Assembly (NCBI GenBank): GCA_002999035.1 | Contig: CP027241.1 | Coordinates: 62,001-126,000 of the forward strand | Direction: 5' to 3' | Length of the DNA stretch: 64,000 nt | DNA from: Lachnospiraceae bacterium oral taxon 500 | GTDB lineage: Bacteria; Bacillota; Clostridia; Lachnospirales; Vallitaleaceae | Part shown: positions 53,080 to 62,223 of the stretch, one piece after another | Layout: each line of letters begins with the position of its first letter | How positions within the stretch are numbered: position 1 is the stretch's first letter | Translations under genes and position numbers: made by a program | Notes under the pieces: generated by a model | Database searches by the model: none | Told to the model about the DNA's origin: nothing | The model's input: the letters and a program-made list of their open reading frames with translations, nothing else

Positions 53080-53124
53080 CTCCATTCCTCCTTTCTCTGA
53101 TACATCATAAAGCGAAATAAATCC

Positions 53125-53221
53125 CGTGAGTGCATGAGAAAATCCTGACGGATTTTCTCTCCGCATCGCTGCTCATATAGCTTGCCCGTCAAAATCGCTT
53201 GGCCATGCAAGCGTGCCCCGC
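53125..53221 (+). repeat. Palindromic repeat family A, left copy
   Basis: About 97 bases starting CGTGAGTGCATGAGAAAATC match 55316-55411 with one small indel and few substitutions. The hairpin arms GAGAAAATC/GATTTTCTC are conserved while the loop between them differs. The far palindromic half is degraded here. Confidence 0.85.
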
Positions 53222-53270
53222 CTATTTTGGAACCAGCAGAAAAGTTAAAAACATTAACTATCAAATAGTA

Positions 53271-55130
53271 TTAACTTTTATCCACCAATTTGTCTATAAG
53301 AAAATTCCTAAGTTTATCATTTTCTACATATATCATCTGCCCATGAACTGCTCTTGTCAATAAAACAAAATATGCGCTCTTGATATACTTTTCAACATCT
53401 TTCAAGCCTTTCTTCGTTCCACTGTCATAATATTTGTCTTTATTCCCCTTTACCGAATTACTTACTTCATCAAAATATAAATCTTCTCCAATATATACTG
53501 AGGCAAAATCAACATCAAACCCCTGTATATCGTATACATTTCCCACATCCAAACTTTGTTCGTTATAGCTTCTCCACTTCTTCCCATTCATCGTCCAAAA
53601 CATTTCATCTATAAATTCTTTTACTTTTTCCTTTGATTTCTTTACAGGCTTACAATATCCTGATAACCTTACAGATTTCTTATCGGGAAATTTTTCCCAC
53701 TTTTCAAGAACGTATTCCTTCCATTCGTCAACTGTTTCTGCAATTTTAAGGTAATTATTTTTCCTATTTAATTCTTTAAATTCCTTGCATAGTTTTTCGA
53801 ACTCTTCTGTGCATAAATTTTTAAAGCTTTCTGTTTTATCTTCTGTTTCAACACATAAAATCGCACTGATTAATTCGATAAATTTATTTGTAAATTCTTT
53901 TTCTTTCCCATGTAAAATTCTTAATTGTCCCCTCAATTCATATTTTTCACATTCCTTATATGATTCAAAAATTTTATAAATTCTATCATTATCAACATCT
54001 CTTAAACGTTGACCATCATCATAAGCAACTATCATATTTTTAGTTTTTGTGCACATAAAATGCAAAGTTGAAGGAAATTTTAATTTATCATATACTTCTT
54101 TTTCTATCGAAGAAGCTTCCTTGGGAAGTCCATTTATTTCTTTTAAAATATCTGCTTCATTCTTTGCACCCGTAGGATATATCATATTCTCCCTTAGTTT
54201 TGTTGTCCTCTGGGCTTCATCAACAATAATATAATCGTATTCAATGTCTGTCTTTGCTAATTTATTAAAAGTTACTATATCAATTTTATTTTCGGACGGA
54301 TTTAATCCATAACTTGTTAATATTTGTTTAAATCTTCCCCTCTGTATGTTTCTTAAAAAAATTGCAATTTTATAATTAGGATTCTCTTGTTTTAATCTTG
54401 CAATTAGATGTAGTAATAGTATTGTTTTCCCCGTTCCAGGTGCTCCTTTAATTAAACTTACTTTAAATTCTTTTAAGCCTTTATGACCTTCTATAATTTT
54501 ATTTAATATATCTTGTTGATTTTTATCAAGTTCAAAAAACGGGCTATCCATAAATAAACTGGATGTTACTTTTTTTACATCAAATTTTGCTTCTATGATT
54601 TCTTTATCCTTAAGGATAGATAGAATTGGATTAATTATTCCATCTTCAATTTCTTGCCTTAGTTCTTGAAATTTTCCTGATTCATTTCCTAAATCTCGGT
54701 TTGCCAAAAACTGACTAACATATCCATCATCTTTGTTTAAATCCACAAAATTAATTATGTTAAATTCTCTAACAAATGTTAAAATCAATGTCTTTTCAAT
54801 ATAATTTAAATTTTGTGCAACCTTTTTCCCATAAAACACAAAATATTCTCCATTTTTGAATCTACTAAATCTTTCGTCATAGGATTTCCCCGCCAACTTT
54901 TTGTTATGCTGCTTTGCCCGATTAAAAACATTTATCGTTTGTCCTATATAATAATATCGTCTATCATTTTCATCCTTGTTACTAACATAAATATATATAG
55001 CTGGATAATCTGATAGAGCATTTAAATCTTCTCCCGAAATACGAGGTAATATATTCTCATCTAATTCAGCATGAACATATTGAAAATCTTCGGAATCTTT
55101 TTTCCATTCCGCTTTCTCTTTTTGCATCAT
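53271..55130 (-). CDS. GIY-YIG nuclease fused to SF1-type helicase (DUF2075-like)
   Basis: A 619-residue fusion. An N-terminal GIY-YIG nuclease-like domain (about 40-130: AIYIYVS, RRYYYIGQT, then RAKQH and YIEKT) is followed by a DUF2075-type ATPase/helicase. Walker A is GAPGTGKT (about 229-236) and Walker B YDYIIVDEAQR (about 300-309). Late motifs are NVYDIQGFDVDFASVYIG and YFVLLTRAVHGQMIY. It is strikingly AT-rich and Lys/Asn-rich against its neighbours and is bracketed by palindromic repeats, so it was probably acquired. Domain content suggests DNA processing or phage defence; the function is unproven. ATG 55130 has GGGGAGATTTGTT. Confidence 0.8.
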   Translation of the reverse strand: MMQKEKAEWKKDSEDFQYVHAELDENILPRISGEDLNALSDYPAIYIYVSNKDENDRRYYYIGQTINVFNRAKQHNKKLAGKSYDERFSRFKNGEYFVFYGKKVAQNLNYIEKTLILTFVREFNIINFVDLNKDDGYVSQFLANRDLGNESGKFQELRQEIEDGIINPILSILKDKEIIEAKFDVKKVTSSLFMDSPFFELDKNQQDILNKIIEGHKGLKEFKVSLIKGAPGTGKTILLLHLIARLKQENPNYKIAIFLRNIQRGRFKQILTSYGLNPSENKIDIVTFNKLAKTDIEYDYIIVDEAQRTTKLRENMIYPTGAKNEADILKEINGLPKEASSIEKEVYDKLKFPSTLHFMCTKTKNMIVAYDDGQRLRDVDNDRIYKIFESYKECEKYELRGQLRILHGKEKEFTNKFIELISAILCVETEDKTESFKNLCTEEFEKLCKEFKELNRKNNYLKIAETVDEWKEYVLEKWEKFPDKKSVRLSGYCKPVKKSKEKVKEFIDEMFWTMNGKKWRSYNEQSLDVGNVYDIQGFDVDFASVYIGEDLYFDEVSNSVKGNKDKYYDSGTKKGLKDVEKYIKSAYFVLLTRAVHGQMIYVENDKLRNFLIDKLVDKS

Positions 55131-55161
55131 AACAAATCTCCCCTGCACTCTCTAAAATAAG

Positions 55162-55302
55162 TCATCTTATATCATCTAAAAATACTTCAACATCTTCTCT
55201 AATTTCTATGCTTAAAATAAGGATAGTTACCATAATTAAAGCTAATCCCAGTATGTAGAGCAACACTTGCACTAATATCAGGTGTGTTCCCGCTACGATC
55301 AT
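55162..55302 (-). CDS. Tiny single-membrane-segment protein upstream of the GIY-YIG helicase
   Basis: A 46-codon ORF from ATG 55302 to TGA 55162. THLILVQVLLYILGLALIMV continues into TILILS, one long membrane helix, then an acidic tail EIREDVEVFLDDIR. It ends 31 bases before the helicase start on the same strand and begins 14 bases from the palindromic repeat. GGAAAAC is a weak ribosome site. It may be an accessory or toxin-like membrane peptide of the module, or chance. Confidence 0.4.
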   Translation of the reverse strand: MIVAGTHLILVQVLLYILGLALIMVTILILSIEIREDVEVFLDDIR

Positions 55303-55316
55303 GTTTTCCGCTCAGC

Positions 55317-55437
55317 GTGAGTGCATGAGAAAATCTTTCGGATTTTCTCTCCGCATCGCTGCTCATATAGCTTGCCCGTCAAAAACGCTTGGACACGCAA
55401 GCGTGCCCCGCGTTTTTGACGGGCAAGCTGCACTCAC
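55317..55437 (+). repeat. Palindromic repeat family A, complete copy
   Basis: A 121-base unit with ends GTGAGTGCA and TGCACTCAC, exact inverted repeats. Inside are a 9-base hairpin GAGAAAATC/GATTTTCTC (55327-55349), a 20-base exact stem AGCTTGCCCGTCAAAAACGC (55369-55388) with its complement (55410-55429), and CACGC-aa-GCGTG in the loop. No coding frame. This and the small ORF occupy the gap 55131-55541. Confidence 0.85.
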
Positions 55438-55541
55438 ATCTTTACTGCGCAACATTATACCACGTTTTGGGGGGGATTGCTACTAAATTTTTGTTTCCGG
55501 TTCAGGCAAGCGGATGGTTATGCATGATACTGCCTAAACAT

Positions 55542-56132
55542 CTATTTGCTTAATATTGCTCCGACTATCTTTTGCAGCTGCGGGACGACTTCTTTTTCAA
55601 ACCACGGGTTCTTTGCTTGCCAGCGGAAATTAAGCGGACTGGGATGAACAATCGGAAAATATTCCGGCAAATAATCCCGGTAGTGACGGACCGTTTCTGT
55701 CAAATTACTCTGCGCTTTATTCTGCAAATAATATTTCATTGCATATTGGCCGATTAAAATCGTCAGCTTAACCTCCGGCATTTGCCTTAACAGTATCGGA
55801 TGATATTCTGCGGCAATAAACGGTCGCGGCGGCAGATCGCCGCTCTTGCCCCTGCCGGGGTAATAAAAATCCATCGGCATAATAGCAATCGCCGAAGAAT
55901 AAAAAGTATCCCGACTGATACCCAGCCAGCTGATCAGTTTCTCGCCGGATTTATCCTGAAACGGAATTTGCGATTCTTCTGCCTTTTTCCCCGGCGCCTG
56001 ACCGATAATTAAAATCTTGGCCTGTCCGCTGATTTGAAAAATCGGCGGTATCCCCTTGACGGTGTAGACCTTATTTCTTTCGTCCTGTTCCAACTTTTTC
56101 GTAATCTGCTCTAAAGTCATTTTGCAGTTCAT
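55542..56132 (-). CDS. Uracil-DNA glycosylase superfamily protein
   Basis: A 196-residue protein with the UDG-fold motifs ILIIGQAPGKKAEESQIPF (family 4/5-like motif 1 region) and FPIVHPSPLNFRW (HPSP motif 2). It lacks the four Cys of iron-sulfur family 4 enzymes. It may excise uracil or other deaminated bases; the specificity is unknown. ATG 56132 has AAAGGGAGGTGGCAGA and is preferred to the codon at 56168. Confidence 0.85.
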   Translation of the reverse strand: MNCKMTLEQITKKLEQDERNKVYTVKGIPPIFQISGQAKILIIGQAPGKKAEESQIPFQDKSGEKLISWLGISRDTFYSSAIAIMPMDFYYPGRGKSGDLPPRPFIAAEYHPILLRQMPEVKLTILIGQYAMKYYLQNKAQSNLTETVRHYRDYLPEYFPIVHPSPLNFRWQAKNPWFEKEVVPQLQKIVGAILSK

Positions 56133-56189
56133 TCTGCCACCTCCCTTTTGATTAAAACGGCTTCTCATCCACTGATGCCGGACCTGCCC

Positions 56190-57236
56190 TCAGGTTCTTT
56201 TCCCTAACAGACCGGCCATTTTTTCCACATTCTGCATTGATGTCGCCCAACTGGTTGCAAAGCGAATAACCGAATGCTCCCCATCATATTTTTCCCAGAA
56301 AGAAAAATCTACCTGCAGGGCCAGTTCGCTCATCAACTCATTTTCCACAATACAAAAAATCTGATTAGTCGGCGAGTCAAAACACAGCGGAATGCCATTT
56401 GCCCGCAAGATCTCCCGCAGCCGGTTTGCAGCCGCAATCGCTGATTCACCAATTCGTTCATAGAGCCGGTCGGAAAAAAGCACATCAAACTGAATCCCCA
56501 AAAGCCAGCCTTTAGCCAGCAGAGCACCATGCTGCTTCATCATCGTGAAAAAATGCGGAATACCTCCCTCTCTGTTAATTATCACCGCTTCCCCAAACAG
56601 CGCCCCGCATTTGGTGCCGCCGATGTAAAACACATCACATAAGGCAGCGATTGCCTGCAGCGAAACGTCATTTTCCGAACAGGCCAAAGCATATGCCAGC
56701 CGCGCCCCGTCTAAATAGAGCGGAATCCGGTATTCCTGGCAAAGCCGGCTGATATCCTCCAATTCCGCTAAAGAATACAGCGTACCATATTCTGTCGGCT
56801 GCGAAAGATAGACCATACCCGGCATTACCATGTGTTCGTGATTGGGATCCGCCTGATACTCTGCCAACAGGCTGCGAATCTGCCCGGCAGAAATTTTGCC
56901 GTGATGATGCGGCAGAGTCAGCACTTTATGTCCTCCGGCTTCAATCGCTCCCGCCTCATGAATACTGATATGTCCCGTATCGGCCGCAATCACTCCCTGA
57001 TAGGGCATAAGCAATGCGTCAATCACCGTTGCATTCGTTTGCGTCCCGCCGGTTAAAAAATATATTTCCGCATCCGATGCCTGACAGCAATCCCTGATCT
57101 TTTGCTTGGCCTCTTCCGTAAAATGATCCTGGCCGTACCCCGGCGTTTGGCACAAATTTGTTTCCGCCAATCTTTGCATAATTGAAGGATGTGCTCCCTC
57201 CATATAATCACTTGCAAACGATAACCGTGCTTCCAT
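56190..57236 (-). CDS. ltaE: Low-specificity L-threonine aldolase-like enzyme
   Basis: A 348-residue PLP enzyme (fold type I) cleaving threonine or allo-threonine to glycine and acetaldehyde. SFASDYMEGAHPSIMQRLAE opens as in the family and FLTGGTQTNATVIDALL is the cofactor phosphate region. LYLDGARLAYAL has the PLP Asp, and FYIGGTKCGALFGEAV has the Schiff-base Lys. A beta-eliminating lyase with other substrates is possible. Confidence 0.87.
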   Translation of the reverse strand: MEARLSFASDYMEGAHPSIMQRLAETNLCQTPGYGQDHFTEEAKQKIRDCCQASDAEIYFLTGGTQTNATVIDALLMPYQGVIAADTGHISIHEAGAIEAGGHKVLTLPHHHGKISAGQIRSLLAEYQADPNHEHMVMPGMVYLSQPTEYGTLYSLAELEDISRLCQEYRIPLYLDGARLAYALACSENDVSLQAIAALCDVFYIGGTKCGALFGEAVIINREGGIPHFFTMMKQHGALLAKGWLLGIQFDVLFSDRLYERIGESAIAAANRLREILRANGIPLCFDSPTNQIFCIVENELMSELALQVDFSFWEKYDGEHSVIRFATSWATSMQNVEKMAGLLGKRT

Positions 57237-57254
57237 ATAGCCGCCTTTCTTTAT

Positions 57255-57290
57255 TTACTCAACTTTCCCCTGTTTGTCAGAACCGCCTTT
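57255..57290 (+). repeat. Family B repeat end fragment
   Basis: TTACTCAACTTTCCC followed by TGTTTGTCAGAAC matches the start of the copy at 42218. The remaining gap up to 57548 holds no gene I can support. Confidence 0.45.
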
Positions 57291-57548
57291 TCGTCCTTCC
57301 GCACAGCCTTGCCTCTTCAATCCACGGATATAATTCATTGCTTTCGCCAAGAGGAAACCTGCTTCCCTTTGACTTGACCCGATTTTATCATTTTTCGCCG
57401 CTATCCGTCAATTCTTTTCTTGTATCGCTAGATTGGCCTACTCATTTCATCAGAACAGCCTTTTAATCCGGCGATTAGCAAATGCTCTTTTCGAATTTGT
57501 AAAAAAGAAAACCTCTTAAAGTAGAAAAAGATTAAATTTTTAACCGGT

Positions 57549-57594
57549 AAAAAGGGCTGTCATAAAATAATATAGAAATCATTTTATGACAGCC
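57549..57594 (-). terminator. Terminator of the GH28 transcript
   Basis: GGCTGTCATAAAAT and ATTTTATGACAGCC are exact 14-base arms (57555-57568, 57581-57594). On the minus strand they are followed by CCTTTTTACC. Confidence 0.75.
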
Positions 57595-57660
57595 TCTTTT
57601 GCCGGTCTATTACACATAAAACGTCTGCACAGATAAATCGAGCGGCTCATCACGGACATC

Positions 57661-58938
57661 TCAGCCGTCTTCCTTAATTACCTTCACGCCGTCATAAATT
57701 ACGCCGCGCAGTTTGTCCGCCGTAAAATCATTTTCCTTAGCCCGAATCCGCAAAGCCTCCAGTCGGAAATTGGACAGAATATACTGGCTTTCATCTGGCT
57801 GCACAGCAAAGAAAATATCACACTCACATTCGCAGTTGCGGAGCGTAATATGGTCGGCATAGGACAGCGGCCGATCCGACCGATCCTTTAAATCATAAAA
57901 CTGCGTCCAGGGATTAATATTCAGGAATTCACCAACCTTGCCCGCAATATCTTCAACGCAGATATATTCATAACGCTGCGGCGTATCCGGCCGCATTTTC
58001 AGCCATAAAAGCCGCTTTGCTCCGTTAACTCTGACCCGCCGCATAATAATATTCCGATTATGCACCGATTCCGAACCGCAGGTCAAACAGCCGTGACAAA
58101 AACCATACTCACAGTCTTCGATCAGGATTCGCTCATTGGCGCCGTTTTCCGGCGCACTATCCGCCCACGGCCCTTTGCCGCCCTTTAAAACAACTGCATC
58201 GTCATTGACCTCCATATAACAGCTCTTAACCAGAACATCGGTACAGGCATCAATATCAATTGCGTCCGTACTGGGTGCTTTGACCGGCGAGGCCGGGGAA
58301 AAGATCCGGCAGTTTAAATATTTGACCCGCTCACAGCGGTAAATATGAGTTGTCCAAAAATGCGAGTTTTGCAGGTTTAGCCCGGCAATCAGCACATTGC
58401 GGCAATTGGCCAGATAAACCAGGCGCGGCCGCTGCTCATCCTTATTGGTGCATTGCGGGTTCCAACTGCGCCGCAGCCAAAAGGCCTTCCATGACCGCAG
58501 GCCGTTTCCGTCTATTGTCCCCGGCCCGCACATGGTAAAGCCGTCAAGTCCCTCGGCATTGATCAGTGCCGTAAAATAAAGACAGCTTTCGCCTTCCATT
58601 CGGGTTTCCTTTAAATCATAATCGGAAATATCGTCGCTTCCTTTCAGCGTCCCGCCGGCCGCCACATAAAGATTAACCCCCTGCCTGAAATATAAAGAAC
58701 CCGTCAAATAAACGCCGGCCGGTACGACTATCACACCTCCGCCCGCTTCCGCCGCCTGCTCAATCAGTCTCTGAATTTCTCCCGTATGCAGCCGGCCATC
58801 AGCCAATATTCCATAATCCGTCAGAACATAGGGCTTACCCAGCGCCGATGGCTCCGGAATGGTTGTTTCATAAAACCATTCGTCAATCGCCGTTCCGTCG
58901 GGAAAATATTCAATTGATCGGTTGGCGTTCCCTTTCAT
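57661..58938 (-). CDS. Glycoside hydrolase family 28-like protein
   Basis: A 425-residue right-handed beta-helix protein of the polygalacturonase family. PAGVYLTGSLYFRQGVNLYV is the typical opening. PSTDAIDIDACTDVLVKSCY holds the first catalytic Asp, VNDDAVVLKGG the second pair, and FCHGCLTCGSES stands in place of the usual GHG-SxGS motif. There is no signal peptide, so it would act on imported oligogalacturonides or a related sugar. It follows the IclR gene. Confidence 0.82.
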   Translation of the reverse strand: MKGNANRSIEYFPDGTAIDEWFYETTIPEPSALGKPYVLTDYGILADGRLHTGEIQRLIEQAAEAGGGVIVVPAGVYLTGSLYFRQGVNLYVAAGGTLKGSDDISDYDLKETRMEGESCLYFTALINAEGLDGFTMCGPGTIDGNGLRSWKAFWLRRSWNPQCTNKDEQRPRLVYLANCRNVLIAGLNLQNSHFWTTHIYRCERVKYLNCRIFSPASPVKAPSTDAIDIDACTDVLVKSCYMEVNDDAVVLKGGKGPWADSAPENGANERILIEDCEYGFCHGCLTCGSESVHNRNIIMRRVRVNGAKRLLWLKMRPDTPQRYEYICVEDIAGKVGEFLNINPWTQFYDLKDRSDRPLSYADHITLRNCECECDIFFAVQPDESQYILSNFRLEALRIRAKENDFTADKLRGVIYDGVKVIKEDG

Positions 58939-58973
58939 ACAATAAGTCCTCCGCTCCCCATAAAACCCGGCAG

Positions 58974-59702
58974 CTAAAAAATGGATTCCATTTTTTCCGA
59001 CAACAGTCCCGCTTCTTCTCTTATTACCCGAACTAATTCAGATTGAAACTTCCGAATTCGTTCGCTCGGTCCGGAAATCGAAAGAACACTTACAATTTCA
59101 CCCTCGTGATTCAGGACGGGAGCAGCAATAGCATATACTCCCTCTTCCTGCCGCCCATCATTAATCGCATAGCCTTTCAGCTTAATATTTTTAAAGTAAT
59201 CCGTCGGATAATCCATTCCCTTGGGCAACAGCTCATTTCTTTTCGTTTCATCCATATAGGCCATAAACATTTCGCCTACCGCGCCTCGGGATAAGGGCAG
59301 AACTTCGCCCACTTTAACGGTCCGGCGCAGTGCATGCGTACTTTCTACCTTTGCGATGCATACCCTATTCGTACTCTGCTCAATGTATAAACTTGCCGTT
59401 TCATTAAATATATTCTTGATTCGTTTTAAGGAATCATTGGCAATCTCCGCCATATCATTTTTCTTAATCAAGGAATCCATAAACTTATAAATTTGAGGAC
59501 CTAAAACATATTTTTTTTGGAAGTTTTTCTCCAAACATTCCATTTCTACCAGCGTCTGAATTAAGCGATTGCATGTTGTCACGGACAACCCCGTGGTCAC
59601 TGCAATTTCAGTTAGCGATAAACTGATGTGGTTTTTAAAGCATTGCAGAATTTTCATGCCTCGTTCTAAAGATCTTACGTTCTCTAACGGTTTATTTTTC
59701 AT
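58974..59702 (-). CDS. IclR family transcriptional regulator
   Basis: A 242-residue regulator. The winged helix (about 8-70) has SLTEIAVTTGLSVTTCNRLI. The C-terminal effector domain contains LRRTVKVGEVLPLSRGAVGE and GVYAIAAPVLNHEGEIVSVL. It lies between the DUF2877 and GH28 genes, all on one strand, and could control either side; IclR proteins often govern allantoin/ureide or pectin catabolism. Confidence 0.92.
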   Translation of the reverse strand: MKNKPLENVRSLERGMKILQCFKNHISLSLTEIAVTTGLSVTTCNRLIQTLVEMECLEKNFQKKYVLGPQIYKFMDSLIKKNDMAEIANDSLKRIKNIFNETASLYIEQSTNRVCIAKVESTHALRRTVKVGEVLPLSRGAVGEMFMAYMDETKRNELLPKGMDYPTDYFKNIKLKGYAINDGRQEEGVYAIAAPVLNHEGEIVSVLSISGPSERIRKFQSELVRVIREEAGLLSEKMESIF

Positions 59703-59768
59703 AATTTTTCTCCAAAACAGGAATTGCCGGTACTATAAGACAAACTCTCCCTGATCTTTTTTACATGG

Positions 59769-60533
59769 CTACAAAAAGTCTTTCGACCTATCATTATTTT
59801 TTAAAATCAAACATTCATAAAAAGTTTTAATTCCCAGCAATATGTCAAGTCCTGAACTGCCTCCGTGACTTAAAAAAGGAAGTAGAACCTGGAAAGACGG
59901 TGCATTAAAAAGGTCCAGCAATATTTGCGGAAACTTCTGCTTTTCTATCGCATTATACAGTTGCGACTGACTGGCGTCTGTTGTTTTATTCAGGTTCTTC
60001 CTGATATAAGCTTTTAAAGCTGACAAAACTTCCGACTGCTGATACAACTGCACCAGCAAAAAGCCCCCCAGCAAGGCATCATCAAAAGACGGCGTTGAAC
60101 CTATTCCATAACCCAAATAATTAATCGGCATTGTTTTTGCCATCAAACTTTTTATTGTCTGCCATAAAATTTCTTCTAAATTTATATCGTCATCATAAGC
60201 CAAATCCATGAACCCACAAAGTTGAAAATAAAAATTATGAAAGTTTTCCTTTTGAAAGAAAACAAAGTTTGCCTGCAAACTTGTTAACTTTTTAAACTCA
60301 CACTCAAAAACTACTTCCGAATCGGTTTTCAAGTTGCTTTGCAGCACCAAAAAGTCACGCGCCCCAACTCGAATAGAATTGGGCAGCAGCCTGCGGTCTT
60401 CGCTAAGCAGAGCACACAACTCCCCGTCAATGACCCCCACGATTGAAGAACGATTCACTTCCCGCACAGAAAAAAGCAAACTATTTTTCGTCCCGAAATC
60501 CAGATCGGCTTCCAGCCCTTTTAACTTCATCAT
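59769..60533 (-). CDS. DUF2877 family protein (AllH-like)
   Basis: A 254-residue protein. GYGIGSTPSFDDALLGG matches the DUF2877 signature (G-TPSGDD) and FLSHGGSSGLDILLGI the C-terminal one. DUF2877 includes AllH (YlbF), reported as one of three subunits of E. coli oxamate carbamoyltransferase AllFGH. The starts at 60533/60530 overlap the AbgT stop, implying coupling. A DUF1116 (AllG-like) gene lies upstream in the same run. Confidence 0.78.
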   Translation of the reverse strand: MMKLKGLEADLDFGTKNSLLFSVREVNRSSIVGVIDGELCALLSEDRRLLPNSIRVGARDFLVLQSNLKTDSEVVFECEFKKLTSLQANFVFFQKENFHNFYFQLCGFMDLAYDDDINLEEILWQTIKSLMAKTMPINYLGYGIGSTPSFDDALLGGFLLVQLYQQSEVLSALKAYIRKNLNKTTDASQSQLYNAIEKQKFPQILLDLFNAPSFQVLLPFLSHGGSSGLDILLGIKTFYECLILKNNDRSKDFL

Positions 60534-62059
60534 AAACCGATCGGCAGGCCGACTAACAGCCAGAGAACCATAAATATCGTCCAAACCACTAAAGCGACAA
60601 AGGCATAAGGTATCATGGTAGAAATTACCGTGCCCATTCCTGCTTTCTTATCGTACTGATGTACAATGCTCAAAACAATGCCAAAGAACGGCATTAATGG
60701 CGAAATAATATTGGTTGACGAATCACCAATTCGATATGCCAACTGTGTTAATTCCGGTTTAATATCTAGCAGCATAAACATCGGCACAAACACCGATGCC
60801 ATGATACTCCATTTGGTAACGGCCGAACCAATAAACAAATTAAAAATTGCCGAAAAGAGGACAAAAAGAATTAAAATCGGAATTCCTTCCAGCCCTGTGG
60901 CTTTAAATAATTCCGCTCCCTTTACCGCCAAAACGGTCCCCAAATTGGAATATGCAAAATATGAAATAAATTGTGCCGCCACAAAAGTCAACAGCAAATA
61001 ATCGCCTAAAGTGTTAATTGAAGGGATCATTTTGTCCAATAGATCTTTATCGCTGCGAATCGTTTTTGCCCCAATACCGTATGCCACGCCGATTACAAAA
61101 AACAGCAATGCAATAATAATTACAATCGAGTTAATAAACGGAGAATTATTTAAAATCGAACCCGTTTCCTGATTCCGTAAAATACCGGTCTTTGGAATCA
61201 GTAACATACAAATAAAGCCAATAAACAAAACTAATGCCACCAGTGAAAATTTTAGCCCTCTGTTTTCCTCTTTACCCACTTTTTCAAGCCTCTGAGAACT
61301 TTCCGGAATAAAGTTCTGTGACAGTCTGGGCTCTACAATCTTGTTATTTACCAATGTTCCTATTATTACCAAAAGAAAGGTTGAGGCAAACATAAAAAAG
61401 TAATTCGCCATCGGCGTCACATTATAAGTCGGATCCAAGGTATGCGCTCCGCCTGAGGACAAGTTCCCCAACAACGGATCAATGGAGCCAATCAGCAAAT
61501 TCGCGCTAAATCCGGCCGACACTCCAAAAAAACCGGCCATAATACCGATTAACGGATTTTTCCCAATAGAACGGAAAATGATTGCTGCTAACGGCAACAC
61601 TAAAATATAGCCGGCATCACTGGCTACATTTGACATTACTCCCATAAAAATAATCACCGGAATTAAAACTTTTTCCGATACATTGGTTAATATTTTTTTT
61701 ACAAACGCGCCCAACAGTCCCGTTCCATCCGCGGCAGCAATTCCAAAAAGAGTAACCAGCACAATTCCCACGGGCGCAAACCCGGTAAAATTAACCACCG
61801 CTTTTTCAAACATAAAGCGAACCCCATCGGCACTTAACAGTGTTCTTACGGCAATTTCTTTAACCACAATTTTATTGACGCTGGGATCAAGCACATTAAT
61901 TGTTACGCTTACGCCCAATCGGCTCATAACCTCCGACAGAAATATTATAAGGATTGCCAACAAAACAAATAAAGTTGTTGGTTGTGGTATTTTGTTGCCA
62001 TTTTTTTCAATCCACATTAAAAATTGATTCAACTTGCTTTGTTTTTTTGATGTTTCCAT
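60530..62059 (-). CDS. AbgT family transporter
   Basis: A 509-residue membrane protein with the AbgT family opening FLMWIEKNGNKIPQPTTLFV, then FTGFAPVGIVLVTLFGIAAADGTGLL and SVLAPMLM-like late segments. About eleven membrane helices are visible. The family includes p-aminobenzoyl-glutamate importers and sulfonamide exporters. Here it sits inside a DUF1116/DUF2877 cluster, so a dipeptide- or carbamoyl-type substrate is plausible; unproven. AAAGGAGGGATATCT precedes the ATG. Confidence 0.85.
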   Translation of the reverse strand: METSKKQSKLNQFLMWIEKNGNKIPQPTTLFVLLAILIIFLSEVMSRLGVSVTINVLDPSVNKIVVKEIAVRTLLSADGVRFMFEKAVVNFTGFAPVGIVLVTLFGIAAADGTGLLGAFVKKILTNVSEKVLIPVIIFMGVMSNVASDAGYILVLPLAAIIFRSIGKNPLIGIMAGFFGVSAGFSANLLIGSIDPLLGNLSSGGAHTLDPTYNVTPMANYFFMFASTFLLVIIGTLVNNKIVEPRLSQNFIPESSQRLEKVGKEENRGLKFSLVALVLFIGFICMLLIPKTGILRNQETGSILNNSPFINSIVIIIALLFFVIGVAYGIGAKTIRSDKDLLDKMIPSINTLGDYLLLTFVAAQFISYFAYSNLGTVLAVKGAELFKATGLEGIPILILFVLFSAIFNLFIGSAVTKWSIMASVFVPMFMLLDIKPELTQLAYRIGDSSTNIISPLMPFFGIVLSIVHQYDKKAGMGTVISTMIPYAFVALVVWTIFMVLWLLVGLPIGL

Positions 62060-62223
62060 AGATATCCCTCCTTTGAAGGTTATTAACCAACTTTCCGCAA
62101 GTTTTGCTTTCCCGCACCTGTTAAGCGTAACTCAGCTTCCCCGGCCGGCCATTGCAGAAAAACCGCTGCCTTAAGGCTGATGGCACTTTCATGGGAAAGC
62201 TGAGTCATTCGTTTACCAATCAG

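Noticed and set aside
53125-55437. CRISPR array formed by the repeats
   Set aside because: Only two copies about 2.2 kb apart, each about 97-121 bases long, with genes between them and no spacers.
62083-62212. A full family B MITE between the AbgT and membrane-protein genes
   Set aside because: The two ends look similar to the family termini but the interior does not align with other copies; only mentioned as a weak relative.
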